A stretch of DNA of 64,000 bases from Candidatus Hydrogenedentota bacterium. Its GTDB lineage: Bacteria > Hydrogenedentota > Hydrogenedentia > Hydrogenedentales > JAGMZX01. This document shows, piece after piece, positions 37,616 through 46,147 of this stretch. The stretch's first letter is position 1. Each line of letters starts with the position of its first letter. The translations under genes and the position numbers were made by a program. Location of the stretch: NCBI GenBank assembly GCA_029556545.1, contig JAKQEQ010000023.1, forward strand, positions 88,184 through 152,183. Direction: 5' to 3'. The notes below the pieces were generated by a model that saw nothing but the letters and a program-made list of their open reading frames with translations, was not told the DNA's origin and did no database searches.

Positions 37616-39094
37616 TCAGCTTGCGGCGGCCTGCTCGGCGGCGGCGGGCTCCGGTTCGCCCATGAGGTAGCGGTGGATGGACGCGGCGGCGGTGCGGCCT
37701 TGGCCCATGGCGCTGATGACCGTGGCCGCGCCGGACACGATATCGCCGGCGGCGTAGACGCCGGGCACGGAGGTGGCCATAGTCTCGGCATCCACTTCGA
37801 CGGTACCCCACTTGGACACCTTTAGTTCGGGGGTGGTCTGAGGCACGAGCGGGTTCGGCTTGTTGCCGATGGCCATGATCACGGTATCAACATCCAGCAC
37901 AAACTCGGACCCTTTCACGGGCACGGGCCGGCGGCGTCCCGAGTCATCGGGTTCGCCGAGTTCCATGCGCAGGCATTCCATGCCGACGACCCGGTGCCGG
38001 TCGTCGCCGAGGATGCGCACGGGGTTGTTGAGCAGCAGCATCTTGATGCCTTCCTGCTCGGCGTGGTGCACTTCCTCCGCGCGGGCCGGCATCTGCTCCC
38101 GGGCGCGGCGGTAGACGAGATAGACGTCCCCGCCGAGCCGGAGCGCCGTGCGGGCCGAGTCCATGGCCACGTTGCCGCCGCCCACCACGGCGACGCGCTC
38201 CCGTTTGATGGGCGGCGTGTCGTATTTCGGGAAGAGATATGCCTTCATCAGATTCGCGCGGGTGAGATACTCGTTCGCGGAGTAGACGCCGACGAGGTTC
38301 TCGCCCGGGATATTCATGAACGAGGGCAAACCCGCGCCGGTCCCGACGAATACGGCGTCGAAGCCTTCCTCTTCCAGCAGTTCGCGGATGGTCGCGTTCC
38401 GGCCAACGACGTAGTCCATGACGAATTGCACGCCCAGTTTCTTGAGGTAATCGACTTCCGCGCGGACGATCTCCTTCGGCAGCCGGAACTCGGGGATGCC
38501 GTAGGTCAACACGCCGCCCGCTTCCTGAAGCGCCTCGAAAACGGTGACCTCGTGCCCCAGTTTGATGAGGTCGCCGGCCACGGTGAGGCCCGCGGGTCCG
38601 CCGCCGATGCACGCGACGCGCTTGCCCGACTTCGGCGCGATCTCCGGGATGCGCACCTCGCCGCTGTTGCGCTCGTAATCGGCCACGAAGCGTTCGAGCC
38701 GTCCGATGGCGGCGGACTCGCCCTTGATCGCGAGAATGCACTTGCTCTCGCACTGCTCTTCCTGCGGGCAGACGCGGCCGCACACGGCGGGCAGGGCGTT
38801 CTGTTCCTTGATCTTCTGCGCCGCTTCGATGAACTTGCGCTCCTTGATGAGCGTGATGAAGCCCGGTATGTCGATATGCACCGGACAACCCGTGACGCAC
38901 TTCGGGTTCTTGCAGTTGAGGCAACGGCTCGCCTCGAGGACGGCCAGTTCCTCGGAATAGCCGAAGGGCACTTCCTTGAAGTTGCGGACCCGGTCCTCGG
39001 GGGCCTGCTCGGGCATGGCCTGCCGCGGAATCTTGGGCTTCGCCTTCGGTTTCGGTTTATCCTGGGGCTGGTCGCCGCTGGGTTCGTCAGGCAT
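37616..39094 (-). CDS. gltA: GltA/NfnB-like NADPH-binding flavoprotein (glutamate synthase small-chain family)
   Basis: The 492-residue protein has a Lys/Pro-rich N-terminal tail, then the double 4Fe-4S domain of this family: ASRCLNCKNPKCVTGCPVHI (about 55-74) and VCGRVCPQEEQCESKCIL (about 104-121). An FAD dinucleotide fold, ACIGGGPAGLTVAGDLIKLG (about 161), and an NADPH fold, RVAVVGGGNVAMDSARTALR (about 300), follow, with a closing GVYAAGDIVSGAATV. Members act as NADPH:glutamate synthase small chains or as NfnB, the bifurcating-flavin subunit of NADH-dependent ferredoxin:NADP oxidoreductase. Its start overlaps the NfnA-like fusion's stop by one base (TAATG). No glutamate synthase large chain is present, which favours an Nfn-like role. 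Confidence 0.88.
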   Translation of the reverse strand: MPDEPSGDQPQDKPKPKAKPKIPRQAMPEQAPEDRVRNFKEVPFGYSEELAVLEASRCLNCKNPKCVTGCPVHIDIPGFITLIKERKFIEAAQKIKEQNALPAVCGRVCPQEEQCESKCILAIKGESAAIGRLERFVADYERNSGEVRIPEIAPKSGKRVACIGGGPAGLTVAGDLIKLGHEVTVFEALQEAGGVLTYGIPEFRLPKEIVRAEVDYLKKLGVQFVMDYVVGRNATIRELLEEEGFDAVFVGTGAGLPSFMNIPGENLVGVYSANEYLTRANLMKAYLFPKYDTPPIKRERVAVVGGGNVAMDSARTALRLGGDVYLVYRRAREQMPARAEEVHHAEQEGIKMLLLNNPVRILGDDRHRVVGMECLRMELGEPDDSGRRRPVPVKGSEFVLDVDTVIMAIGNKPNPLVPQTTPELKVSKWGTVEVDAETMATSVPGVYAAGDIVSGAATVISAMGQGRTAAASIHRYLMGEPEPAAAEQAAAS

Positions 39095-41604
39095 TATTTC
39101 ACCCCTGCCTTTGCATGCGCGTCGCAGCCGCAGCCGCGATGCGCGCCGTCATGCAACATAGTTACCGGTTCCGTGCGACCGACCGACCGGATTTCCTCGA
39201 AGCTGTACGCCTCGCGGCGATCGCGCACCTCGTCCCAATCGACCTGGTGCGCGTCGAAGAACGGTCCGTCCACGCACGCGAACTTCATTTTGCCGTCCAC
39301 AGTGAGCCGGCACGCGCCGCACATGCCCGTGCCGTCGACCATGATCGGGTTCAGCGCCGCGAACGTCTTCACCCCGAAGGGCCGCGTCTCCTCGCTCGTC
39401 AACATCATCATGAAGGGGCAGCCGACGGCCACGACGCAATCCAGCCGCTCGCCGTTGCGGAGCCGCCGCCCGACCTCGTCGACGGCGTGCCCCTTCAGGC
39501 CGGAGGACCCGTCGATGGTCGTAAAGACGAATTCGTCCGCCGTACCCGCCAGCTTTTCCTCGTAGTAGTTCAAGTAATTGCTGCGCGCCTCGGAGACCAC
39601 GACAACCCGGTTGCCCGCTGCTTTCAAGCCCTTCGCGATGGGCAGGATCGCGCCGATGCCGTAGCACCCGCCCGTGAGGGCCACCGTGCCGTACTCCTTT
39701 ATCTCGAACGGGATGCCCAGCGGCCCGACGACGTGCGCGAGACGATCGCCCGCCTCGGTCAGGATAAGTTTGCGGCTCGAACGGCCCATCTCCTGCACCA
39801 CGAGTGTAATCGTGCCTTTTTCCGCGTCCCAGTCGCACAGCGTGTAGGGCACGCGCTCCGAGCGTTCATCGACCATCACGATGATGAACTGCCCCGGCAG
39901 CGCCTTTTTCGCGATCTCGGGCGCTTCGATAACGATCTCATGCGCGTTCGGCACAATCTCCCGCTTCTCGACGACAAGGAAACGACCTTCCGTGTGGATG
40001 GCCACAGCGTCGGCGGGACGCCCCTCCGCGCCTTGCATGGCGCGCAGCCCGGCGACCTTCTCCTCGATCCGATGACCGCGGAAGAACGCGCGGGCGAGGC
40101 GCTTATTCAACGCGGGCGCGGGCGCCTCGTCGCGCTCGACCAACAAGGCCGAATTTTTGAGACCGAGTTGCGCCGTGATCTCGCGGGCGGACTCGTAGGC
40201 GAAGCCTTCGCCGCCGAGCGCTTGGGCGAGATGCGCGATGGTCCACCATTCCGGTCGGGCCTGTCCTGGCGACGCGCAGGCGCGGCGCAGCGGGCGCGGC
40301 GTTCCCGGTCCGTCGAGGACCGTGCCCTCGGTCTCCGCGAAGACGGCGGCGGGCAGCACGGCGTGGGCGCGCTCGCTCACCGCGGTCGGATAACAATCAA
40401 GTACGATAATTGCATCGAGCCCGTCCAGTTCCCCGGCATCCACGAAATTGCCCGTGGTCACGAGGGCGCGCGTGCCCTCGGGAAGCCTCGCGCGCGAGAC
40501 GCCGCGCGCGTCCGGCGTGATCTCGACGTAGCGATCCGATTTCATGACCTCGTTCGTGAACCGCTTGAGCAGATGCCGGTCTTCGATGGGCGTGGTCGTG
40601 TCGCACACCAGGGCGAATCCGTCGTTCACGTAAGGCCGCAGCCGTTCGGCGACCGACGCGATCGCGTCGTCCCACGGCACTTCGCGGAGCGTATCGCCTA
40701 CGCGCACGTGCGGCGTTTTCAGCCGGTCCTCGCCATTCAGGAATTCAGGCAGCGCGAAACGCCCGAGCATGCACACCGGCACGCCCATGTTCACCGCCCG
40801 CGCGGCCACGAGCCTGTTATCCTTCGTCCCCAGACGCAGCGCGCAGGCGGCGTCGCAGAAGATGCAGGTGCTTTCAATGCCTGCTTCCGGGCGTCCGTAC
40901 CACTTCGCGTACCGGTCGGCGAGCGTGCCCGTCGGGCACACATCCACGCACGAGCCGCAGAAGGTGCAGCCGGCCTCCTCGAGGTTGCGGCCGAAGGCCT
41001 CGCCGATGTGCGTCTTCCCGCTGCGATTGATGAACGCGATCACCGGTTTGCCCTGCTGGTGCTCGCAGATGCGGACGCAGCGCCCGCAGAGAATGCACAG
41101 GTTGAGGTCGCGGTCGATGAACGGGTTCGAGCGGTTGATTGGGCGCATGTGATACAGCGGCGCGACGGGAATCTCAGTCAATCCGAGGTCCTCCGACAAC
41201 GCGCGGACCTCGCACACGTCCTTGTTGTTGCAGGTGTGGCAACCGGTCGTGCGCCCGGCCTTCTCCGATTTCGGGCGGAACTTGTCGCAAAGTTCGCGCT
41301 TGCCGCATACGAGGCAGGCGCTCGGGTGCTCGATCATCATCAGCGCCAGCACGTTGCGCCGCAGTTTCAGTAACTCCGGCGTTGCCGTGCGCACGCGCAT
41401 GCCCTCGCGCACGGGCGTCGTGCAGGACGTCGGGAAGCCGCGCATCTCGTCCACCTGGACCACGCAGATGCGGCACGCGCCGAAGGGCGGGAGATTCGGG
41501 TGCGTGCACAAATGCGGGATGTGGATGCCGTGCCGCGACGCGCACGCGAGAATGGTCTCGCCCTCGCGGCCTTCCACTTCCCGATTATCGATCACGAGTC
41601 TCAT
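39094..41604 (-). CDS. NuoG-like Fe-S protein fused to an NfnA-like FAD/NAD-binding module
   Basis: The 836-residue fusion starts with a plant-type 2Fe-2S domain (HLCTHPNLPPFGACRICVVQ), the His-ligated cluster motif HPSACLVCGKRELC (about 93-106), an extra GCHTCNNKDVC motif (about 121) and two 4Fe-4S motifs, CILCGRCVRIC and CTFCGSCVDVC (about 170-230). A NuoG/formate-dehydrogenase-type CIFCDAACAL cluster region and a short degenerate molybdopterin-type domain follow (to about 480). From about 550 an FNR-like module runs to the end: RVPYTLCDWD, TGGCYGIGAILPIAKGLK, MCGACRLTVDGKMKFACVDG. No H-cluster or Mo ligand motif was seen. It is probably the electron-wiring hub of a soluble complex. ATG 41604 was chosen over 41622. 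Confidence 0.85.
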   Translation of the reverse strand: MRLVIDNREVEGREGETILACASRHGIHIPHLCTHPNLPPFGACRICVVQVDEMRGFPTSCTTPVREGMRVRTATPELLKLRRNVLALMMIEHPSACLVCGKRELCDKFRPKSEKAGRTTGCHTCNNKDVCEVRALSEDLGLTEIPVAPLYHMRPINRSNPFIDRDLNLCILCGRCVRICEHQQGKPVIAFINRSGKTHIGEAFGRNLEEAGCTFCGSCVDVCPTGTLADRYAKWYGRPEAGIESTCIFCDAACALRLGTKDNRLVAARAVNMGVPVCMLGRFALPEFLNGEDRLKTPHVRVGDTLREVPWDDAIASVAERLRPYVNDGFALVCDTTTPIEDRHLLKRFTNEVMKSDRYVEITPDARGVSRARLPEGTRALVTTGNFVDAGELDGLDAIIVLDCYPTAVSERAHAVLPAAVFAETEGTVLDGPGTPRPLRRACASPGQARPEWWTIAHLAQALGGEGFAYESAREITAQLGLKNSALLVERDEAPAPALNKRLARAFFRGHRIEEKVAGLRAMQGAEGRPADAVAIHTEGRFLVVEKREIVPNAHEIVIEAPEIAKKALPGQFIIVMVDERSERVPYTLCDWDAEKGTITLVVQEMGRSSRKLILTEAGDRLAHVVGPLGIPFEIKEYGTVALTGGCYGIGAILPIAKGLKAAGNRVVVVSEARSNYLNYYEEKLAGTADEFVFTTIDGSSGLKGHAVDEVGRRLRNGERLDCVVAVGCPFMMMLTSEETRPFGVKTFAALNPIMVDGTGMCGACRLTVDGKMKFACVDGPFFDAHQVDWDEVRDRREAYSFEEIRSVGRTEPVTMLHDGAHRGCGCDAHAKAGVK

Positions 41605-41628
41605 AGCGCTAATCCCATTCATTTCGTC

Positions 41629-41682
41629 CGTGGCATGGGCATCCTGCCCATGTCTTCAATCACGGGCGGGACGCCCGTGCCG
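41629..41682. repeat. Dispersed double-hairpin repeat overlapping a CDS 3' end
   Basis: CATGGGCATCCTGCCCATG and CACGGGCGGGACGCCCGTG lie about 8 bases apart. The right half supplies the last codons and stop of the HydB-like gene ending at 41660. Confidence 0.85.
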
Positions 41683-43588
41683 CGTCTGCCTTCTTTTCAC
41701 GCCGCGGCTCGAACCGGGTCAGTTTGCCGCTCTCCCGGAAAACGGCGGCGCTCGTCGACGGGCACCGGCTGACGCACGCGCCGCAGTGAATGCACAGGTG
41801 CTGGTCGATAACGTGCGGCTGGTTCTTCTCGCCCCGGATGGCGTTGACCGGACAGCCCCGCGCGCAGGCGCCACAACCCTCGCAGTGTTCCGCGTCGATG
41901 CGAAACGTAATCAATTGGTTGCACGTGAACGCCGGGCACTCGTGCTCCGTGATGTGCTGCTCGTATTCCGCGCGGAAATATCGCAGCGTCGTCAGCACCG
42001 GGTTCGGCGCGGTCTGGCCCAGCCCGCACAGCGAGCCCTGCTTCACCGTTTGCGCTATGTCCTCGAGGATTTCGAGGTCGCGCATCGTGCCCCGGCCCTC
42101 GGCGATCTTGTCGAGCAGCCCAAGCATGGCGCGGGTGCCCACGCGGCAGGGTACGCACTTGCCGCACGATTCTTCCTGCGTAAACGTGAGGAAGAAACGC
42201 GCGATATCGACGACGCAACTGTCTTCGTCCAGCACGATCATGCCGCCCGACCCCATGATCGTGCCCGCGCCGGTCAACGACTCGTAATCCACGGGCAAGT
42301 CCAGCTTATCGGCCGGGATGCAGCTGCCCGACGGACCGCCGGTCTGCACCGCCTTGAACGCCTTGCCGTTCGGAATGCCGCCGCCGATTTCCTCGATGAT
42401 CGCTCGCAGCGGCGTGCCGAGCGGCACCTCGACGAGGCCGGTCCGGTTGATCTTTCCGGCGAGCGCGAAGGTCTTGGTGCCGCGGCTGGATTCGACGCCG
42501 AACCGCGTGTACCAACCGGCCCCGTGGCGCATGATCAGCGGCAGATTCGCCAGCGTCTCGACGTTCTGGATGACCGTCGGCTTGTCCCAGAGCCCGCTTA
42601 TGGCCGGGAACGGCGGTCTCGGGCGCGGCATGCCGCGTCGGCCCTCGATGGACCCGATCAGCGCGGTCTCTTCGCCGCAGACGAACGCGCCCGCACCCTT
42701 CTTCACCGTGATATCAAAGGAGAAGCCCGACCCGAGGATGTTTTCCCCGAGCAGGCCGAGTTCCCGCATCTGGTCGAGGGCCACGCCGAGCCGATGCAGC
42801 GCGAGCGGGTATTCCGCGCGGCAGTAGACGTAGCCCGCCGTCGCGCCTATCGTGTGCCCCGCGATGAGCATGCCCTCGAGCACCGCGTGCGGGTCGCCCT
42901 CGATCACCGATCGGTTCATGAACGCGCCGGGGTCGCCCTCGTCCGCGTTGCAAATCAAATACTTTCGGTCCCCCGGCGCCTGGCGGCAGAACGCCCACTT
43001 CGACGCCGTCGGGAAACCCGCGCCGCCGCGCCCCCGCAACCCCGCCTGTTTCACTACCTCGAGGCACCGTTCCGGTCCGGCCTCAAGTGCTTTCAGGAAG
43101 CCGCGATAGCCGTCGCGCGCGAGGTAATGATGCAGGTTCTCCGGGTCGATCTGGCCGCAGTTGCGCAGTATATTGCGGACTTGGCCGCGCAACATCGGAT
43201 GGTCCATGAAATCGCCGATCCCGTCCACCTCGCCCGCGCCCATCTTGCCGACGGCGAGGTCGCCGCAGGGGTCATCGCCCAGCACGTAGCCGTCGAGGAG
43301 CCGCGGCGCGTTCTTCGTGGTGACGGGGCCATAGCAGACGCGCGGTTTGCCGGGTTTATGGATGATGACCAGCGGTTCGAGCGAACACGGCCCAAGACAC
43401 CCCACCTTCACCACGCGCGCCTCGAGGCCGCGCTTGGCGATCTCCCGTTCCAGGAGATCGACGACCTCTCCCGCGCCCGCCGCCACGCCGCACGTCGCCG
43501 CGCCCACGAAAAAGATCGGCGTGTCGCTCCCCTCGAGCGCCTCCCATTCGACTCGCGCCCGTTCGTATGCCTGTTCCAGGGCGCTCAT
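41660..43588 (-). CDS. HydB/NuoF-like NADH-binding flavo-Fe-S protein
   Basis: The 642-residue protein has the extended HydB layout. An N-terminal thioredoxin-like 2Fe-2S domain (VGAATCGVAAGAGEV, GCLGPCSLEPLV) is followed by the FMN/NADH domain with GLRGRGGAGFPTASKW (about 180) and NADEGDPGAFMNRSVIEGDP (about 207). GAGAFVCGEETALI, a 4Fe-4S site ESCGKCVPCRVGT (about 488) and a C-terminal 2x4Fe-4S ferredoxin (CEGCGACARGCP, CIHCGACVSRCP) complete it. It binds NAD(H) and FMN and, in bifurcating hydrogenases, carries the bifurcation site with the partner subunit. ATG 43588 overlaps the preceding stop (ATGA) and has GGAGG upstream. Confidence 0.92.
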   Translation of the reverse strand: MSALEQAYERARVEWEALEGSDTPIFFVGAATCGVAAGAGEVVDLLEREIAKRGLEARVVKVGCLGPCSLEPLVIIHKPGKPRVCYGPVTTKNAPRLLDGYVLGDDPCGDLAVGKMGAGEVDGIGDFMDHPMLRGQVRNILRNCGQIDPENLHHYLARDGYRGFLKALEAGPERCLEVVKQAGLRGRGGAGFPTASKWAFCRQAPGDRKYLICNADEGDPGAFMNRSVIEGDPHAVLEGMLIAGHTIGATAGYVYCRAEYPLALHRLGVALDQMRELGLLGENILGSGFSFDITVKKGAGAFVCGEETALIGSIEGRRGMPRPRPPFPAISGLWDKPTVIQNVETLANLPLIMRHGAGWYTRFGVESSRGTKTFALAGKINRTGLVEVPLGTPLRAIIEEIGGGIPNGKAFKAVQTGGPSGSCIPADKLDLPVDYESLTGAGTIMGSGGMIVLDEDSCVVDIARFFLTFTQEESCGKCVPCRVGTRAMLGLLDKIAEGRGTMRDLEILEDIAQTVKQGSLCGLGQTAPNPVLTTLRYFRAEYEQHITEHECPAFTCNQLITFRIDAEHCEGCGACARGCPVNAIRGEKNQPHVIDQHLCIHCGACVSRCPSTSAAVFRESGKLTRFEPRREKKADAARASRP

Positions 43589-44079
43589 GATCCCGGAGCC
43601 TCCTCTTTCGCCCGATACTTCGCGAGAATGCCCGGCGCTTTCGCGCGCGTGACCCCCGCGAATACGTGGCCGTCCACCGAGACCACCGGCGCCAGCGCGC
43701 AACAACCCAGACAGGCGACGCGCCGCAGGTCGAACCGCCCGTCCGGCGTTGTCCCGCCGGCCTCGATCCCGAGTCGGTGCTCGAATTCCTGAAGAATCTC
43801 GGCGCCGCCGCGCACGTGACAGGCCGTGCCCTGACATACATGAATAGTATGCTCGCCGGGCGGCTCAAACCGGAACTGCGTGTAGAACGTCGCGACCCCG
43901 TAGACCTCGTTCGGCGAAAGACCGAGGCGTTCCGCCAAGTCGTCCATGACCGATTCCGGCAGATACCCGTAATGGTCCTGCACGTCCTGGAGAATGGGGA
44001 TGAGGCTGCCCCGGTTGACGGGATACCGGGCGACAATATCCGCCACGGCCGCCGTATCGACTGTCATTGTCGTTGCCAT
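43585..44079 (-). CDS. HydC/NuoE-like 2Fe-2S subunit
   Basis: The 164-residue thioredoxin-like 2Fe-2S protein shows the family sequence. A helical N-terminus (VNRGSLIPILQDVQDHYGYL) and GVATFYTQFRFEPPG lead to the four cluster ligands in HVCQGTACHVRG (about 90-101) and RVACLGCCALAPVV (about 131-144). NuoE/HydC pairs with the NuoF/HydB subunit to form the NADH-reacting unit. ATG 44079 has AGAAGGA just upstream; an extension to 44172 lies before that site. It is the first gene of the four-gene operon. Confidence 0.92.
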   Translation of the reverse strand: MATTMTVDTAAVADIVARYPVNRGSLIPILQDVQDHYGYLPESVMDDLAERLGLSPNEVYGVATFYTQFRFEPPGEHTIHVCQGTACHVRGGAEILQEFEHRLGIEAGGTTPDGRFDLRRVACLGCCALAPVVSVDGHVFAGVTRAKAPGILAKYRAKEEAPGS

Positions 44080-44133
44080 GTTCCTTCTCGCTGGGTTGGG
44101 ACGCGGTACTTCGAGGCATGCCATAAACAACAA

Positions 44134-44225
44134 GGGAACGGTCAGGCTGGGCCCCGAAACCGTTCCCACCATTCGACCAACTCATTCAGAGGGTACCACT
44201 TCTATTCCCGCATTGCAATGCGGGA
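44134..44225 (-). promoter_or_regulatory. Two perfect inverted repeats upstream of the electron-transfer operon
   Basis: GGGAACGGT/ACCGTTCCC (9-base arms, 16-base loop, 44134-44167) and a 20-base perfect palindrome TCCCGCATTGCAATGCGGGA (44206-44225) lie 55 and 127 bases before the first start codon. They could be an operator, a leader hairpin or the terminator of a gene on the other side; the sequence alone does not decide. No clear sigma70 promoter was seen. Confidence 0.45.
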
Positions 44226-44301
44226 TTTCCCCGGATTTCCAGGAAGATGTGGGAATAATGCGCAAATTCAGGGCGTTTTCTTGCGTGAACTGGGGGTGTA
44301 C

Positions 44302-46113
44302 TCACCTACCGCGCAGTCGCGCCAAGTCCTCCCGCGCGATCACGTTGTTCGGGTCCAGCCGCAGCGCCGCCTCGAGTTCCGCGATCGCCGCGTCGCGCTG
44401 CCCCGTTTGAAGCAGAGCGCGCGCATGGTTGATCCGCGAATTGACATGATTCGGGTCCAGGCGGACGGCTTCGGCGAGGTAACGCAGGGCCTCCTGAGGT
44501 CGTCGCAAGTCGAGTAGCGCGCCCCCGAGGTTCATCAGAGACGGCGCGTGGGTTGCATTGCCCTCGATGGCCAAGCGCAGCGCGACGACCGCCTCGGCGG
44601 GTCGATTACACACGAGCAGCGCGCTGCCGAGGTTGTATTGCCAGATGAAGTTGCGCGATTCGATGCGCGCGGCCTCGCGGTAATGCTCGATCGACTCGGC
44701 GCACCGGCCCTGAGTCAAGCGCACCATGCCGAGGTTCGTGTGCGCCATCGCGTTGTCTTTCGTGACCGCCAGCGCCCGCGTGAACAGGCGCTCGGTGTCG
44801 CGCCAGAAACCGGTCTGCCACCATCCCGCTACGGCAAAGACAAGGACCGACCCGATTGCGAACACGGCAAGGACGGGATGGACAGCTTGCTCATGCCGGA
44901 CATTGCGGCCCTTTCCGCGCGCGGCCCGTTTGCCTTGCGGCGCGGCCTTAGGTTGCGACCGCTTGCCCGTCAGGGCCGGTACGCCCCACGCAGCCATCAG
45001 GCACAGGCCGATAACCGGGACATAAGCGTATCGGTCCGCCATCGAGGCATTCGCGTATTGGACCACCCCGATTACGGGGAACAGCGTCCCGAGAAACCAA
45101 AGCCAGCCCACCGGGAGATAGGGCGCCCTGCGGACAAACAGCAGTACCGCCGCACTGATCGCGATCAGGAGGACCGCCGCGCTGGCGACCAGCGTCCCCG
45201 TCAGCGCGTCGCCCAGGTGCGGGTAGTGCCCCGATAACCAGACGGGCCACACCGCATGGAACAGGTAGCGCGCGTAACTGACCGTCGCGTTCGCGATCTT
45301 CACGCCCGCCGGAACGTCGCCGTACAAGGTGATCGCGTGTACGTCCTCCTGGCCCCAGAGCGCCGCCGCAGCCGCGACCCCGCTCAGCAGGAGCAGCGGC
45401 AACTTTTCCGCAAGCAGATAGATTATCCGTGTTCGTCCGTGTTCGTCCGTGTTTTCCGCCGCGCCTCCTAATCCCCTCCAGCGTCCGAGGGGCCACCAAT
45501 CCAGCAGCAGGAGCACGCACGGCAGCGTCATGATCATGGGCTTGCACAGGATGCCCAGCGCCATGGCGAGAAAGACGGGGAGGTACCGCGCGACCGACGG
45601 CTTGCGCGCGTAGCGCGCGTAGGTCGACAGCGCCACGAGAAAGAACAGCGTCCACGTCAGTTCCTTGCGGCTCGAAACCCATCCGACGACGCTCGCGCCG
45701 AAGGGATGCACGGCGAACAGCGCCGCGACCCACGCGGCTCGCCGCGGGCTGCCCGTCAACGCCGCGAACGCGAAATACGCGAGCACGACGTTCGCCAGAT
45801 GCAGCAGGAGGTTCGTGAGATGATGTCCACCGGCCCAATCACCGTAGAAACTCACATCGAGCATGTGGCTCATCGACGTCAGCGGCATCCAGATGCCGAA
45901 ATGCGGCTGCGTCCACGCCCAGACGATGCCCGGCCACGTGATGCCCCGCGTCACGTGTTCGTTCTCGTAGACCATCCGGTTGTCGTCGAACTGCAGAAAT
46001 CCGAAACCGACCACTTGGGCATATACGACCGTCGCAAGCACCACAAGCGCCCCCGCAACGGCGGCGTCGCGGCGAAGGCTGAGCGTGTACATGCGCTCGC
46101 TTGGAACTATCAC
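44302..46113 (-). CDS. Multi-pass membrane protein with C-terminal TPR repeats
   Basis: The 603-residue protein has about ten hydrophobic segments (first about AAVAGALVVLATVVYAQVVG), then a lysine/arginine-rich loop and TPR units (about 460-600) with motifs such as NAMAHTNLGMVRLTQGRCAE, NPA-like turns and HVNSRINHARALLQTGQRDA. The Asp pair in FLQFDDNRMVYEN (about 37-48) fits the family of TPR-containing membrane glycosyltransferase-like proteins (O-mannosyl/dolichyl-type). GTG 46113 has GGAGAA 9 bases upstream; ATG 46092 is an alternative. It may transfer sugars to exported proteins. The segment ENTDEHGRTRI near residue 220 comes from a repeat. Confidence 0.75.
   Translation of the reverse strand: MIVPSERMYTLSLRRDAAVAGALVVLATVVYAQVVGFGFLQFDDNRMVYENEHVTRGITWPGIVWAWTQPHFGIWMPLTSMSHMLDVSFYGDWAGGHHLTNLLLHLANVVLAYFAFAALTGSPRRAAWVAALFAVHPFGASVVGWVSSRKELTWTLFFLVALSTYARYARKPSVARYLPVFLAMALGILCKPMIMTLPCVLLLLDWWPLGRWRGLGGAAENTDEHGRTRIIYLLAEKLPLLLLSGVAAAAALWGQEDVHAITLYGDVPAGVKIANATVSYARYLFHAVWPVWLSGHYPHLGDALTGTLVASAAVLLIAISAAVLLFVRRAPYLPVGWLWFLGTLFPVIGVVQYANASMADRYAYVPVIGLCLMAAWGVPALTGKRSQPKAAPQGKRAARGKGRNVRHEQAVHPVLAVFAIGSVLVFAVAGWWQTGFWRDTERLFTRALAVTKDNAMAHTNLGMVRLTQGRCAESIEHYREAARIESRNFIWQYNLGSALLVCNRPAEAVVALRLAIEGNATHAPSLMNLGGALLDLRRPQEALRYLAEAVRLDPNHVNSRINHARALLQTGQRDAAIAELEAALRLDPNNVIAREDLARLRGR
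45426..45455 (-). repeat. Short direct repeat embedded in frame in the TPR membrane protein
   Basis: CACGGACGAA occurs twice in tandem, followed by CACGGATAA on the minus strand, read as NTDEHGRTRI. This composition is typical of intergenic repeat DNA and is unlike the surrounding membrane-segment coding. Confidence 0.6.
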
Positions 46114-46147
46114 TGAGTCGAGTTCTCCGGGTGCAAGAACGTTGCTC

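Noticed and set aside
39115..41373. A 752-residue open frame on the plus strand opposite the NuoG/NfnA fusion
   Set aside because: It is an Arg/Ala/His-rich antisense shadow of a gene with clear Fe-S and flavin motifs; it has no recognisable domain.
39094..41604. [FeFe]-hydrogenase large subunit
   Set aside because: The 2Fe-2S and 4Fe-4S start resembles HydA, but the H-cluster cysteine motifs are absent and an NfnA-like module follows instead.
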